This document shows, in pieces, positions 50,047-58,330 of a stretch of 64,000 bases of DNA; position 1 is the stretch's first letter; each line of letters opens with the position of its first letter. Where the stretch lies: contig NZ_JADOTX010000001.1 of NCBI RefSeq assembly GCF_015751765.1, positions 1,178,001 through 1,242,000 of the forward strand. The letters are read 5' to 3'. The notes beneath the pieces are model-generated. The model made no database searches, was not told where the DNA came from, and worked only from the letters and a program-made list of their open reading frames with translations. Source of the DNA: Micromonospora ureilytica. GTDB taxonomy: Bacteria > Actinomycetota > Actinomycetes > Mycobacteriales > Micromonosporaceae. The position numbers were made by a program, and so were the translations under genes.

Positions 50047-51705
50047 ATGCGGGTAGCCGAGGTGGTCGGGCGGGTTCTGTACGGACACGGCGCACGGCAC
50101 GTCTTCGGGGTGGTCGGCAGTGGCAACTTCCATGTCACGAACGCGCTCGTGGCGGCCGGCGCCCGGTTCGTGGCGGCGGCCCACGAGGGCGGCGCGGCGA
50201 GCATGGCCGACGGGTACGCCCGCACCTCCGGGACGGTGGGCCTGCTCTCGGTGCACCAGGGTCCGGGCGTCACCAACGCGCTGACCGGCCTCACCGAGGC
50301 CGCGAAGAGCCGTACCCCGATGGTGGTCCTGGCCCCGGAGGCGACCGCGCCGCTGTCGAACTTCTTCATCGACCTGCCGGCCCTCGCCGCCGCGGTCGGG
50401 GCCGACTTCCATCGGGTACGCGCGACGCACGCGGCCGACGACGCGGGCGCGGCGTACCGCACCGCCGCCCGGGGCGCAACGGTGGTGCTGGGCCTCCCGT
50501 TGGAGGTGCAGCGCAGCGTGACCGAACCGTGGTCCGGCCCGGTCAGCGCGGTCGCCCCGAGCCCGGGCGCCGCCCCTGAGGTCGAGCCGTTGCTGGCCGC
50601 GCTCCAGGCCGCACGTCGACCGGTCTTCATCGCGGGTCGGGGCGCCCGCGCGGCCCGGGAACCGCTGACCCGGCTCGCCGACGCGTGCGGCGCGCTGGTC
50701 GCGGTGTCGGCCGCGGCGAAGGGACTGTTCGCCGGAAACCCGTGGAACATCGACGTGGCCGGCGGCTTCGCCACCCCGCTCGCCGCCGAACTGGTCGGCG
50801 CGGCGGACCTGGTCGTCGCCTGGGGCAGCACGCTGAACATGTGGACCACCCGGCACGGCGAACTGATCCCACCCTCCGCGGTCGTCGTCCAGGTGGACCA
50901 CGACCCGGCCGCGTTCGGGGTGAACCGGCCGGTTGACCTGACGGTGGCCGGCGAGGTGACGGCGGTCGCCGAGGCGGTGCTCGGTCGGCTGGGCGTCGGC
51001 CCCACAGGGCCCGTGGGCGCCGTAACCGACGGCTGGCGTACGCCGGAGCTGGCACAACGGATTCGCGAGCACGGCCGGTGGCGGACGGTCCCGTACCGGG
51101 ACGAGGGCGCGTCGGCGCGGCCCGGCGCACCGGCGACGATCGACCCGAGGACGCTCTCGGCGGCCTTGGACGACCTGCTGCCGCCCGACCGGACGGTGGT
51201 GGTCGACTCGGGCAACTTCATGGGCTACCCGTCGATGTGGCTCGACGTGCCGGACGTGGCCGGATTCTGTTTCACCCAGGCGTTCCAGTCGATCGGGCTC
51301 GGTCTGGCCAGTGCGCTCGGCGCGGCGGTCGCCCGGCCGGACCGGCTCACCGTCGCCGCGGTCGGCGACGGTGGCTTCGTCATGTCCGCGACCGAACTGG
51401 TCACCGCCGTCCGGCTGGCGCTACCCCTGCTCGTGGTGATCTACGACGACGCGGCGTACGGCGCCGAGGTGCACCACTTCGGCCCGGACGGGCACCCGTT
51501 GGAGACTGTCACCTTCCCCGAGACCGACCTGGCCGCGATAGCCCGCGGTTACGGCTGCGACGGGCTGACCGTCCGGACCGTCGACGATCTCGGACCGGTA
51601 CGCCGCTGGCTCGCCGGCCCCCGCACCCGGCCGCTGGTGATCGACGCCAAGGTCTGCGCGGAGCGAGGCTCATGGTGGTTGGAGGAGGCGTTCCGCGGTC
51701 ACTGA
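50047..51705 (+). CDS. Thiamine-diphosphate-dependent enzyme (acetolactate synthase/decarboxylase-like)
   Basis: A 552-residue three-domain ThDP enzyme: PYR domain (about 1-165) with the ThDP-activating E47 (AAHEGGA), central domain (about 185-310) and PP domain (about 370-540). The cofactor motif is GDGG followed by YDD, where most relatives have NN. It belongs to the acetolactate synthase/benzoylformate decarboxylase group; the substrate is not obvious. ATG 50047 follows AGGACC; a TTG at 50020 is weaker. It is coupled to the cyclase-family hydrolase. Confidence 0.88.
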   Translation: MRVAEVVGRVLYGHGARHVFGVVGSGNFHVTNALVAAGARFVAAAHEGGAASMADGYARTSGTVGLLSVHQGPGVTNALTGLTEAAKSRTPMVVLAPEATAPLSNFFIDLPALAAAVGADFHRVRATHAADDAGAAYRTAARGATVVLGLPLEVQRSVTEPWSGPVSAVAPSPGAAPEVEPLLAALQAARRPVFIAGRGARAAREPLTRLADACGALVAVSAAAKGLFAGNPWNIDVAGGFATPLAAELVGAADLVVAWGSTLNMWTTRHGELIPPSAVVVQVDHDPAAFGVNRPVDLTVAGEVTAVAEAVLGRLGVGPTGPVGAVTDGWRTPELAQRIREHGRWRTVPYRDEGASARPGAPATIDPRTLSAALDDLLPPDRTVVVDSGNFMGYPSMWLDVPDVAGFCFTQAFQSIGLGLASALGAAVARPDRLTVAAVGDGGFVMSATELVTAVRLALPLLVVIYDDAAYGAEVHHFGPDGHPLETVTFPETDLAAIARGYGCDGLTVRTVDDLGPVRRWLAGPRTRPLVIDAKVCAERGSWWLEEAFRGH

Positions 51706-51750
51706 GCCGAGGTCGGTGACAGGTCGTCATAGCTCGCGTACGGTGGCGCG

Positions 51751-52134
51751 GTGGCCACTGTTTGGACCCTGGGATGCGATGCCGCCGATCCCCAGCGGAT
51801 CGCTGCTTTCTGGGCGTTGGCCCTCGGCTACGTCAAGGAAACCGGCTTTGACGAGCCCGACAACGCGTCCATCGTTGACCCGGACGGCCGGGGCCCTGCC
51901 ATTGCCTTCCTCAAGGTCCCCGAGGGCAAGTCAGCCAAGAACCGTATGCACGTCGACATTCGAGTGGCAGGTCCGGGCTCTGCGGACATGGCCGAGCGCG
52001 CCCTGCTGATCCGGCAGAAAGTGCCCGACCTGGTTGCGGCCGGTGCGACGGTGGTCCGCGAGGAATGGTACGGGGACGTCCTCGGGCACGTCGTCATGCT
52101 CGACCCCGAGGGCAACGAGTTCTGCGTCGCTTGA
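51751..52134 (+). CDS. VOC (glyoxalase-like) domain protein
   Basis: A 127-residue single-domain vicinal oxygen chelate protein of the glyoxalase-like 6 type (TLGCDAADPQRIAAFWALALGY, NRMHVDIRV, GHVVMLDPEGNEFCV, quoted in parts). Members bind small ligands or metals, and substrates are usually unknown. GTG 51751 has only a weak ribosome site. It stands alone between the ThDP enzyme and a small stress gene. Confidence 0.88.
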   Translation: MATVWTLGCDAADPQRIAAFWALALGYVKETGFDEPDNASIVDPDGRGPAIAFLKVPEGKSAKNRMHVDIRVAGPGSADMAERALLIRQKVPDLVAAGATVVREEWYGDVLGHVVMLDPEGNEFCVA

Positions 52135-52164
52135 TGCCCTGATCGGAGCAGCACCGGCGGGCCC

Positions 52165-52189
52165 GTTTGCTGGTGGAGCCGGAGGGTAG
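52165..52189 (+). promoter_or_regulatory. SigB/SigF-type stress promoter (52199 gene)
   Basis: GTTT (52165-52168), 15 bases, GGGTAG (52184-52189). The ATG at 52199 is 9 bases after the -10, so the mRNA is nearly leaderless. The GGAGGG that looks like a ribosome site is part of the -10. Confidence 0.65.
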
Positions 52190-52198
52190 GTGAAATCC

Positions 52199-52381
52199 AT
52201 GACTACGCCCGAGCAGAGCCAGCAGGAGAGAGCCCTCGAGACCGGCGCTGTGTATCAGGACGCCGAGGGGCGCCGTACGACTGATCCAGGCTCCGGGGCT
52301 GCGAACGCCGACAGCGAGGCCGACCGCAACGCGGAACACCTGAGGCAGGGCGAGGTCGGCCCGCGCGTCCCAGAGGAGTAG
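52199..52381 (+). CDS. Small acidic stress-linked protein
   Basis: A 60-residue hydrophilic protein (TPEQSQQERALETGAVYQDA, then DSEADRNAEHLRQGEVGP). No domain is recognised; the composition resembles small hydrophilin-like proteins. The start is decided by promoter position: transcription should begin about 3 bases before ATG 52199, excluding the upstream GTG at 52190. The next small gene, 73 bases downstream, has its own similar promoter. Confidence 0.7.
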   Translation: MTTPEQSQQERALETGAVYQDAEGRRTTDPGSGAANADSEADRNAEHLRQGEVGPRVPEE

Positions 52382-52392
52382 CGGCCCGGGGT

Positions 52393-52417
52393 GTGTGTGG
52401 AAACCACCTCGGGGTAG
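52393..52417 (+). promoter_or_regulatory. Possible SigB/SigF-type promoter (52455 gene)
   Basis: GTGT (52393-52396), 15 bases, GGGTAG (52412-52417), 37 bases before the next ATG. Confidence 0.5.
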
Positions 52418-52454
52418 CGGTAGGGAGCGAGCCGGAACCCCCAAGGAGGACGAG

Positions 52455-52691
52455 ATGACGGATCCCAGGTACGTACCGATCGGACTGGCCGACGCCGGAC
52501 GGCTGGTCGACGACGACGGCGCGGGCGCCGATCCGGCCGGGGAGATCGTCGGCGCGGACGACGCGAGGGCGGACGCCGCCCGGACCGGTGCCGATGTGGA
52601 CCTGTCCCGCGCGGCCCGTGACGGCGACGGCACCCCGATCGGCGCGGCGGACGCCCAGGCCGACCGTGACCGTGCCGCCGGCGACGGGTAG
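52455..52691 (+). CDS. Small very acidic protein
   Basis: A 78-residue protein, strongly Asp/Ala rich (VDDDGAGADPAGEIVGADDA, then ADVDLSRAARDGDG). No domain is recognised. It begins with a conserved-looking MTDPRYVPIGLADAG. AAGGAGG precedes ATG 52455, so it is well translated. Together with the preceding small gene it may form part of a desiccation or general-stress response. A hairpin terminator follows. Confidence 0.72.
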   Translation: MTDPRYVPIGLADAGRLVDDDGAGADPAGEIVGADDARADAARTGADVDLSRAARDGDGTPIGAADAQADRDRAAGDG

Positions 52692-52717
52692 CCAGGCCGA
52701 GCGCTGCCCCCGCGGTC

Positions 52718-52747
52718 GGTGCCGGCACCTCTCGGGTCGCCGGCACC
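52718..52747 (+). terminator. Hairpin after the small acidic genes
   Basis: GGTGCCGGC (52718-52726) pairs with GCCGGCACC (52739-52747) over 12 bases. It lies 26 bases after the stop at 52691. Confidence 0.65.
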
Positions 52748-52849
52748 GCCCCGCCCGGTTCCTGGTGCCCTACCCGAAGATCCACGGGACACACCGGGCA
52801 GTGGCGGCCGGCCGGAGCCCAGCGGGCATTCGCGGCCGCCCGGCCCTGG

Positions 52850-53563
52850 TCAGCGCTGAGCTTTTCCGGCTGCCCGGTCCACCAGGGCCTGAGCCACGTC
52901 GCGGAGCTTGCGATTGGAGTCCTGCGACACCTTCGCCAGGATGTTGAACGCTTCGGTGGCGGTGCACCGGCGCTCGGCCATGATGATGCCCTTCGCCTGT
53001 TCGATGACCGCGCGGCTGGCCATGGCATCCTGCATCTGGCGGGCGAGGTTCGCGGTGCTCTCGTAGAGCTGGGCGTTGGCCAGGGCGACGGCGGCGTACG
53101 CGGCGAAGGTCTCCAGCACGGCGACTGTGTCGTCGTCGAAGGCGTGCGGGGTGCGGGCATAGACGTTGAGCGCGCCGACGACCGCCTCCTGGATCGGCAT
53201 GCCGACCGACAAGGAGCTGCCAACTCCCGCCTTGCGGCCGCGTTCGGCCCAGTCGGGCCAGCGATCTTCGGCGGTGAGGTCGGGCACGGAAAGGATGTCG
53301 CCGGCGGTGGCGGCGGCCAGACACGGGCCGCTTCCCTGGGCGTACTGCCGCTCGTCCATGTCGAGGGCCAGCTCGTCGGTGAACGCCGCGGTGTGCCCGA
53401 TCCCGCCGCGAACCAGCGTGACCGACACCTCGACCGGCACCGTTAGCACCCGTTTGGCCAGTTCCGCGACGCGCTGCAGAACGTCGTCGAGACTGGTCTC
53501 ACCGAGCTTGATCCGGCCGAGTTCGGCGAAGGCGTCGGCGGGGTCCGTCGGCGAGTGGGTCAT
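52850..53563 (-). CDS. GAF-ANTAR transcription antitermination regulator
   Basis: A 237-residue two-domain regulator. GAF sensor about 20-165 (QYAQGSGPCLAAATAGDILS, SLSVGMPIQEAVVGALNVYA). ANTAR RNA-binding domain about 170-228 (RAVIEQAKGIIMAERRCTAT, then FNILAKVSQDSNRKLRDVAQ). ANTAR proteins bind paired RNA hairpins in leaders to prevent termination. It has no linked kinase; the GAF ligand is unknown. ATG 53563 is used. Targets are not evident in this window. Confidence 0.93.
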   Translation of the reverse strand: MTHSPTDPADAFAELGRIKLGETSLDDVLQRVAELAKRVLTVPVEVSVTLVRGGIGHTAAFTDELALDMDERQYAQGSGPCLAAATAGDILSVPDLTAEDRWPDWAERGRKAGVGSSLSVGMPIQEAVVGALNVYARTPHAFDDDTVAVLETFAAYAAVALANAQLYESTANLARQMQDAMASRAVIEQAKGIIMAERRCTATEAFNILAKVSQDSNRKLRDVAQALVDRAAGKAQR

Positions 53564-53765
53564 GCCACAGGGTCCTCACGGCCGGCGCGCCCGTCGAAGA
53601 ACCAGAGATCGGGATGGCGGGCGTGCGGTTGGCAGCCCGCGTGTCGCGGACCGCTGCACGGACCCCCATCGGGGCGGAGCCGGGACCAACGCCGGTTGCT
53701 CGACGCCGATTCGCCACATCCGGTACGCGGATGTGGGCTACAGGACCGCCAGAATACCCGGGCTG

Positions 53766-54224
53766 TCAGTCGGCGACGACGAGCGCCTGGGGTGCAGCGG
53801 CCTTCATCCGGGTACGCAGCCACTTGAGCTGGATCGCCGTTTCGCCTTCGCAGCGTCGCACGACTGAGAGCAGCTCCTCGTCGCGGACACCGTAGGCGGC
53901 CTGGCCGACGACGGTCCAGGTGATGTCGCACTCGGCGGCCATCAGGTACAGGTCCTGGAGGTCACGCAGGAGGCCGATGCCGCCGGTGCGGGTCCCGGTG
54001 AACAGTTCCGAGTGCAACCGGTCGGGTTCGTCGGGGGCGTCCTCGGAGTAGCGGACCACGAACGGGTGCAGCTGTTCGGCGTACGCGTCGCAGCGCTTCG
54101 CCTGCTGCTGGCAGAGGTGCTCGATGTCGGGTTCCTCGGCGTGCGCGTCGGCGACCTGTCGGAACGCGTCGGCCAGGTTGACCTGCGCGCGGTGCAGGAG
54201 ACCGAGGTAGTGGGCGAGGTGCAC
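53766..54224 (-). CDS. Four-helix protein linked to molybdoenzyme
   Basis: A 152-residue soluble all-helical protein (LAHYLGLLHRAQVNLADAFR, HLCQQQAKRCDAYAEQLHPF, LLRDLQDLYLMAAECDITWT). The pattern of His, Glu and Cys in a helical bundle resembles ferritin-like or hemerythrin-like proteins, but I cannot identify a complete metal site. GTG 54224 follows GGAG and lies 3 bases after the molybdoenzyme stop, so it is in the same operon and may serve that enzyme. Confidence 0.8.
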   Translation of the reverse strand: MHLAHYLGLLHRAQVNLADAFRQVADAHAEEPDIEHLCQQQAKRCDAYAEQLHPFVVRYSEDAPDEPDRLHSELFTGTRTGGIGLLRDLQDLYLMAAECDITWTVVGQAAYGVRDEELLSVVRRCEGETAIQLKWLRTRMKAAAPQALVVAD

Positions 54225-54227
54225 GGC

Positions 54228-56663
54228 TCACTCCCTCCCGCTGGTGGCCTCGGCTGCCGGCCCACCAACTGTGGGCGGCACGTCAGCGTCCGCTGGTGGT
54301 GCGCTGCCGCCGACGGTCGGCGCCGGCGAGGGTACGCCCCGCCCGTCGGCGAGTTTCGTCACGGCGACGGCGGCGACCTTGAAGAGGGGCTGCTTGGACA
54401 CCGGGTCCCAGGCGGTGATCGTCAACTCGTTCGCCGCTCGCGGACTGCGGTCGGTCGGATCCTGGTCGAAGTAGCCGTAGTGGAACGGCAGGAAGACCAC
54501 GCCGGGGCGGATGCCGCAGAGCCGGGCGCGGGCCTGGATGGCGCCGCGGGCTGAGGAGACGCCGACCAGGTCGCCCTCGACGATGCCGAACCGGGCCGCG
54601 TCGGCGGGGTTGAGCTCCACCCACACGTCCGGTGCCGCCTGGTTGAGTTGCGGGGCGCGGCCGGTCTTGGTGCGGGTGTGGAACTGGTAGACGGTACGGC
54701 CGGTGGTGAGCAGCAGCGGGTGCTCCTCGTCGGGCACCTCGGCTGAGGGCTGGTAGTCGACGGTGTGCAGGAACGCCCGCCCGTTCGGTTCCTTGGCCCG
54801 GTACTCCGCCTCGGTGAACTCCGCGCCGGTGGCCAGGTCCTGGCCGTACGTCTCGCAGTAGTCGGGGTCGGTGGGGAAGTGTCCGTCGGTGTAGAGGCGC
54901 TCGGTGCCGTCGGGATGCTCCTCGGTGCAGGGCCACTGGATGCCGGAGCCGCCGCGCAACCTGTCGTAGGTGATGCCGGAGTAGTCGCACGGCCGACCCC
55001 GCGAACACTCCTTCCACGCCTCGAACACCTCCTCCGGCCCGCTCCAGTCGATCAGCGGCTGACCGTCGCGGTCGCGGAAGTCCATCCGGCGGGCGTAGTC
55101 GAGGAAGATGTCCAGGTCCGGGCGGGCCTCCCCGGGCGGGTCGACGGCCTTGTCGGAGATGTGGACGGTCCGGTCGACGCTGGTGAACGTGCCGGTCTTC
55201 TCGCCCCAGGTGGCGGCGGGCAGCACGACGTCGGCGAACTCAGCGGTCTCGGTGAGGAAGAGGTCCTGGACCACCACGAACAGCTCCGGCCGGGTCAGGA
55301 TCTGCCGGATCCGGTGCAGCTCCGGCAGCGAGACGGCCGGATTGGTGGCGGAGATCCAGAGCAGTTTGATCGAGCCTTGCTCGGCGTACCGGAAAATCTG
55401 CATGGCGTGCGTCGGCGGCGCCCAGTGCGGGATGGTGTCCACGTCCACGTTCCACAGCCGGGCCAGCTCCTCGATGTGCCGCTCGTTGTCCCAGTTGCGC
55501 AGGCCGGGCAGGTCGCCGTCAGCGCCGGTCTCCCGGGTGTTCTGGGCGGTGGGCTGGCCGTTCATCTGGTAGATCCCGGCGCCCGGCCGGCCGATCATCC
55601 CCCGAACGAGGTGCAGGTTGTTGACGGCGCAGGCAGCGGCGGTGGCCTGGTTCGACTGGTAGAAGCCCTGCAGCACCGTCGACAGCAACCGCTGTGAGCC
55701 GCCGAGCAGTTCGGCGGCGCGCTCCACGTCGGCGGCCGGCACGTCGCAGATCTCAGCGACCCGCTGCGGCGGGTAGCCGTCGACGATCCGGCACAGCTCG
55801 TCGAAACCCACTGTGTGCGCGTCGACGTAGTCGTGGTCGTACCAGCCGCGCCGGACGATCTCCCGGAGCAGGCCGTTCAGCAGGGCCACGTTGGTGCCGT
55901 TACGCACTGCGAGGTGCACGTCGGCCTCCCGGGCGACCGGGGTGGCGCGCGGGTCCACCGCCAGCATCGCCGGCGGGTTGGGGCCACGGCGTCGGTCCAG
56001 CATCCGCATCCACAGCACCGTCTGCGTCTCGGCGACGTTGTGACCCCACAACGCGATCGCGTCGCAGTGGTCCACGTCGGTGTACGAGCCGGGCTGCCCG
56101 TCGGTGCCGAAGCTCGCCTTCAGCGCCGCCGCCGCGGTTGCCGTGCACAGCCGGGTGTTGCCGTCCATGTGTGGCGTGCCCAGGCCCGCCTTACCGATCA
56201 CACCGAGCGTGTAGTACTCCTCCAGGAACAGTTGCCCGGTGGTGTAGAAGCCGAAGTGCCCCCACCCACCCGGCCCGTCGAGGAGTTCTCTCGACCGGGC
56301 CACGATCCGGCCCATCGCGGTGTCCCAGTCCGACTCGACCAGGCGATCGCCGTCGCGGACCAGCGGTCGGGTCAACCGGTCCGGGCTGTGGTTGGCCTGC
56401 CAGCCGTACAGGTCCTTCGGGTCGACCCGACCCCGGTTGATCCGGTCCACGGCCCGCCCGCGTACCCCGACGATCCGCCCGTCGGCGACCCCGATGTCCA
56501 GCGCGTCGCCGTTGGAGTGCAGTACCGACGCCGACTGCACCCACCGGTCCACGTCGGCATCGGTCCGGCCGTCGGCCAGGTACCGGTCCACCCGCACCGG
56601 CCACTGCTGTCCCGGCCCGTACGGGGTCCGCTCACCCCACGGGTCGGCGATCCGGTCCACCAT
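54228..56663 (-). CDS. Molybdopterin (formate dehydrogenase/nitrate reductase-type) oxidoreductase lacking [4Fe-4S] ligands
   Basis: An 811-residue DMSO-reductase-superfamily enzyme. The bis-MGD domains are recognisable (ALWGHNVAETQT, MLAVDPRATPVAREADVH, EFADVVLPAATWGEKTGTFT), as is the C-terminal cofactor domain (LLTTGRTVYQFHTRT, VELNPADAARFGI). The likely molybdenum ligand is C173 (NTRLCTATA). The N-terminal iron-sulfur motif is replaced: S46, H49 and D53 stand where C-x2-C-x3-C is expected (SASVLHSNGDALDI), and no fourth Cys follows. A cytoplasmic enzyme using a non-FeS electron route is suggested. GGAGG precedes ATG 56663, inside the HPP gene. Confidence 0.9.
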   Translation of the reverse strand: MVDRIADPWGERTPYGPGQQWPVRVDRYLADGRTDADVDRWVQSASVLHSNGDALDIGVADGRIVGVRGRAVDRINRGRVDPKDLYGWQANHSPDRLTRPLVRDGDRLVESDWDTAMGRIVARSRELLDGPGGWGHFGFYTTGQLFLEEYYTLGVIGKAGLGTPHMDGNTRLCTATAAAALKASFGTDGQPGSYTDVDHCDAIALWGHNVAETQTVLWMRMLDRRRGPNPPAMLAVDPRATPVAREADVHLAVRNGTNVALLNGLLREIVRRGWYDHDYVDAHTVGFDELCRIVDGYPPQRVAEICDVPAADVERAAELLGGSQRLLSTVLQGFYQSNQATAAACAVNNLHLVRGMIGRPGAGIYQMNGQPTAQNTRETGADGDLPGLRNWDNERHIEELARLWNVDVDTIPHWAPPTHAMQIFRYAEQGSIKLLWISATNPAVSLPELHRIRQILTRPELFVVVQDLFLTETAEFADVVLPAATWGEKTGTFTSVDRTVHISDKAVDPPGEARPDLDIFLDYARRMDFRDRDGQPLIDWSGPEEVFEAWKECSRGRPCDYSGITYDRLRGGSGIQWPCTEEHPDGTERLYTDGHFPTDPDYCETYGQDLATGAEFTEAEYRAKEPNGRAFLHTVDYQPSAEVPDEEHPLLLTTGRTVYQFHTRTKTGRAPQLNQAAPDVWVELNPADAARFGIVEGDLVGVSSARGAIQARARLCGIRPGVVFLPFHYGYFDQDPTDRSPRAANELTITAWDPVSKQPLFKVAAVAVTKLADGRGVPSPAPTVGGSAPPADADVPPTVGGPAAEATSGRE

Positions 56664-57189
56664 GACGTCCTCCTTCCGGCGCCGGCGGGGGCGCCGCCCA
56701 CAGCGGCATCGGCCGGCCCGACAACCGTCCGTACAGCCAGTCGACGACCGTGACCAGCACCACCGCGCCGGCCGCGACGAGCAGCTGGGTCGGGGTACGC
56801 AGCAGGCCCAGGCTCACGATCAGTGTGGTTGCACCCGCCGGGGCGTGTGACGCCTTCAGCAGCACCAGCACCGATGCGGTCACCGCCAGCGACCCGGCCA
56901 CCGCCACGATCCTCATCCCGGTCACCCCCTCCTGGAGCGACGAGGGTTCGTCGGCAAGCCCGCAGGCCACCAGGAACAGGTACCCGGCCAGCAGGGCCAC
57001 CCCGTGGCCGATGAACGTGTTGCGCGGCGAAGACTCGGGCGATCCCGGCTTCTCCACGTGCAACATCACCGCCGGCCCCAGACTGGGGAACAGCCACGGC
57101 TGGTGCGTGACGAGTGCGACCAGCCCGGCGAGCGCCACCGCCAGCGCACCGCCCGCGAAGGCGTGCGCGGAGCGCCCCGCTCGGCCCAT
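56632..57189 (-). CDS. HPP-family integral membrane protein
   Basis: A 185-residue membrane protein with four to five helices of the HPP family. The conserved motif appears as WLFPSLGPAVMLHVEKP; the second block is SPRNTFIGHGVALLAGYLF. Some HPP proteins transport nitrite. Its 3' end overlaps the start of the molybdoenzyme by 32 bases, so they are co-translated. A transport-and-reduction pair for nitrogen oxyanions is an attractive but unproven reading. ATG 57189 follows GGGAG. Confidence 0.88.
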   Translation of the reverse strand: MGRAGRSAHAFAGGALAVALAGLVALVTHQPWLFPSLGPAVMLHVEKPGSPESSPRNTFIGHGVALLAGYLFLVACGLADEPSSLQEGVTGMRIVAVAGSLAVTASVLVLLKASHAPAGATTLIVSLGLLRTPTQLLVAAGAVVLVTVVDWLYGRLSGRPMPLWAAPPPAPEGGRHGGPDRRPVG

Positions 57190-57339
57190 CACGTTCTCCC
57201 TGTCGCTCGTGCCGCTCCGCGTCTGCTCGGGGACGTTCCTCCCGAGAACCATTCGTCATGCCCGTTCGGGCCTGCACGAACTCCGGCCCTACCCCAGGCC
57301 GGCGGGCCGAACCGGACAGACAGCACCAACCGGGCGAGG

Positions 57340-58188
57340 TCAGAGGATTGGCTTGCCTCCGGTGACCGGAATGATCGCCCCGGAGATGTAGCTCGCCTCG
57401 TCGGAGGCGAGGAGTACGTATGCGGGGGCGACCTCTTTCGGCTGGCCAGGGCGTCCCAGCGGGGTGTTCTTGCCGAACTGTTCGACCTGCTCCGGTGGCA
57501 TGGTGGATGGGATCAACGGCGTCCAGATCGGCCCCGGGGCGACGCTGTTGACCCTGATCCCGCGTTCGCCGAGCATCTGCGCCAGCCCTGCCGTGAAGTT
57601 CGCGATCGCGCCCTTGGTGGTCGCGTAGGGCAGGAGGGTCGGGCGTGGCTGGTCGGAGTTGATGGAGGCGGTGTTGATGATCGACGCCCCCTCACCGAGG
57701 TGGGGGAGGGCGGCGCGGACGAGCCGGAACATCGCCGTGATGTTGACATCGAAGGTGTGCTGCCACTCCTCGTCGGTGACCTCCTCAATGGTCTCGTGGG
57801 TCATCTGGTAGGCCGCGTTGTTGACGAGGATGTCGATGCCGCCGAGGTCCGCGACGGCTCGATCCACCACGGCCTGACACTGCGAGACGTCGCGGAGGTC
57901 GCCCCCGACGAGGACCGCCCGGCGACCTGCCTCCTGGACGAGCTTCGCGGTCTGCTGGGCGTCCTCGTGCTCGCTCAGGTAGGAGATGAGCACATCGGCG
58001 CCCTCGCGGGCGAACGCGATGGCCACCGCTCGGCCGATGCCGCTGTCACCGCCGGTGATGATGGCCCTCTTGCCGGCCAGACGCCCCGAGCCCCGGTACG
58101 ACTCCTCGCCGTGATCCGGTTTGTGGCGCATGGCGCCCAAGGTGCCGGGTGGGCGCTGTTGCGGCTCCGACTGCTGGTCATCACTCAC
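57340..58188 (-). CDS. Short-chain dehydrogenase, YghA/general-stress type
   Basis: A 282-residue SDR with the N-terminal extension typical of YghA and Bacillus YdaD/GSP39-like proteins. NAD(P) motif TGGDSGIGRA, NNAAY, catalytic Ser in INTASIN and YxxxK as YATTK are all present. Substrates are probably small alcohols or aldehydes. GTG 58188 follows GAGGAG. A SigB-type promoter (GTTT-N15-GGGCAT) lies 45 bases upstream, consistent with general-stress control in other species. Confidence 0.93.
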   Translation of the reverse strand: MSDDQQSEPQQRPPGTLGAMRHKPDHGEESYRGSGRLAGKRAIITGGDSGIGRAVAIAFAREGADVLISYLSEHEDAQQTAKLVQEAGRRAVLVGGDLRDVSQCQAVVDRAVADLGGIDILVNNAAYQMTHETIEEVTDEEWQHTFDVNITAMFRLVRAALPHLGEGASIINTASINSDQPRPTLLPYATTKGAIANFTAGLAQMLGERGIRVNSVAPGPIWTPLIPSTMPPEQVEQFGKNTPLGRPGQPKEVAPAYVLLASDEASYISGAIIPVTGGKPIL

Positions 58189-58232
58189 GTGCTGCTCCTC
58201 GGGGAGGGGTGCGAGGCAGGTCCCAGTGGGGG

Positions 58233-58257
58233 ATGCCCTCCGCCGGCGGCTCGAAAC
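58233..58257 (-). promoter_or_regulatory. SigB/SigF-type stress promoter (SDR gene)
   Basis: Minus strand: GTTT (58257-58254), 15 bases, GGGCAT (58238-58233). One mismatch to GGGTAT; same spacer as the other stress promoters here. Confidence 0.55.
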
Positions 58258-58330
58258 ACGCGTGGAGACGTTTGGCCGGTGTCGTACGCGCGCACCCCGG
58301 TGGTCCGGGGGCAGATGGCAGACTCACGGC

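Noticed and set aside
48942-51221. 759-codon minus-strand frame opposite the cyclase and ThDP genes
   Set aside because: Shadow of two genes with clear catalytic motifs; no domain in the antisense product.
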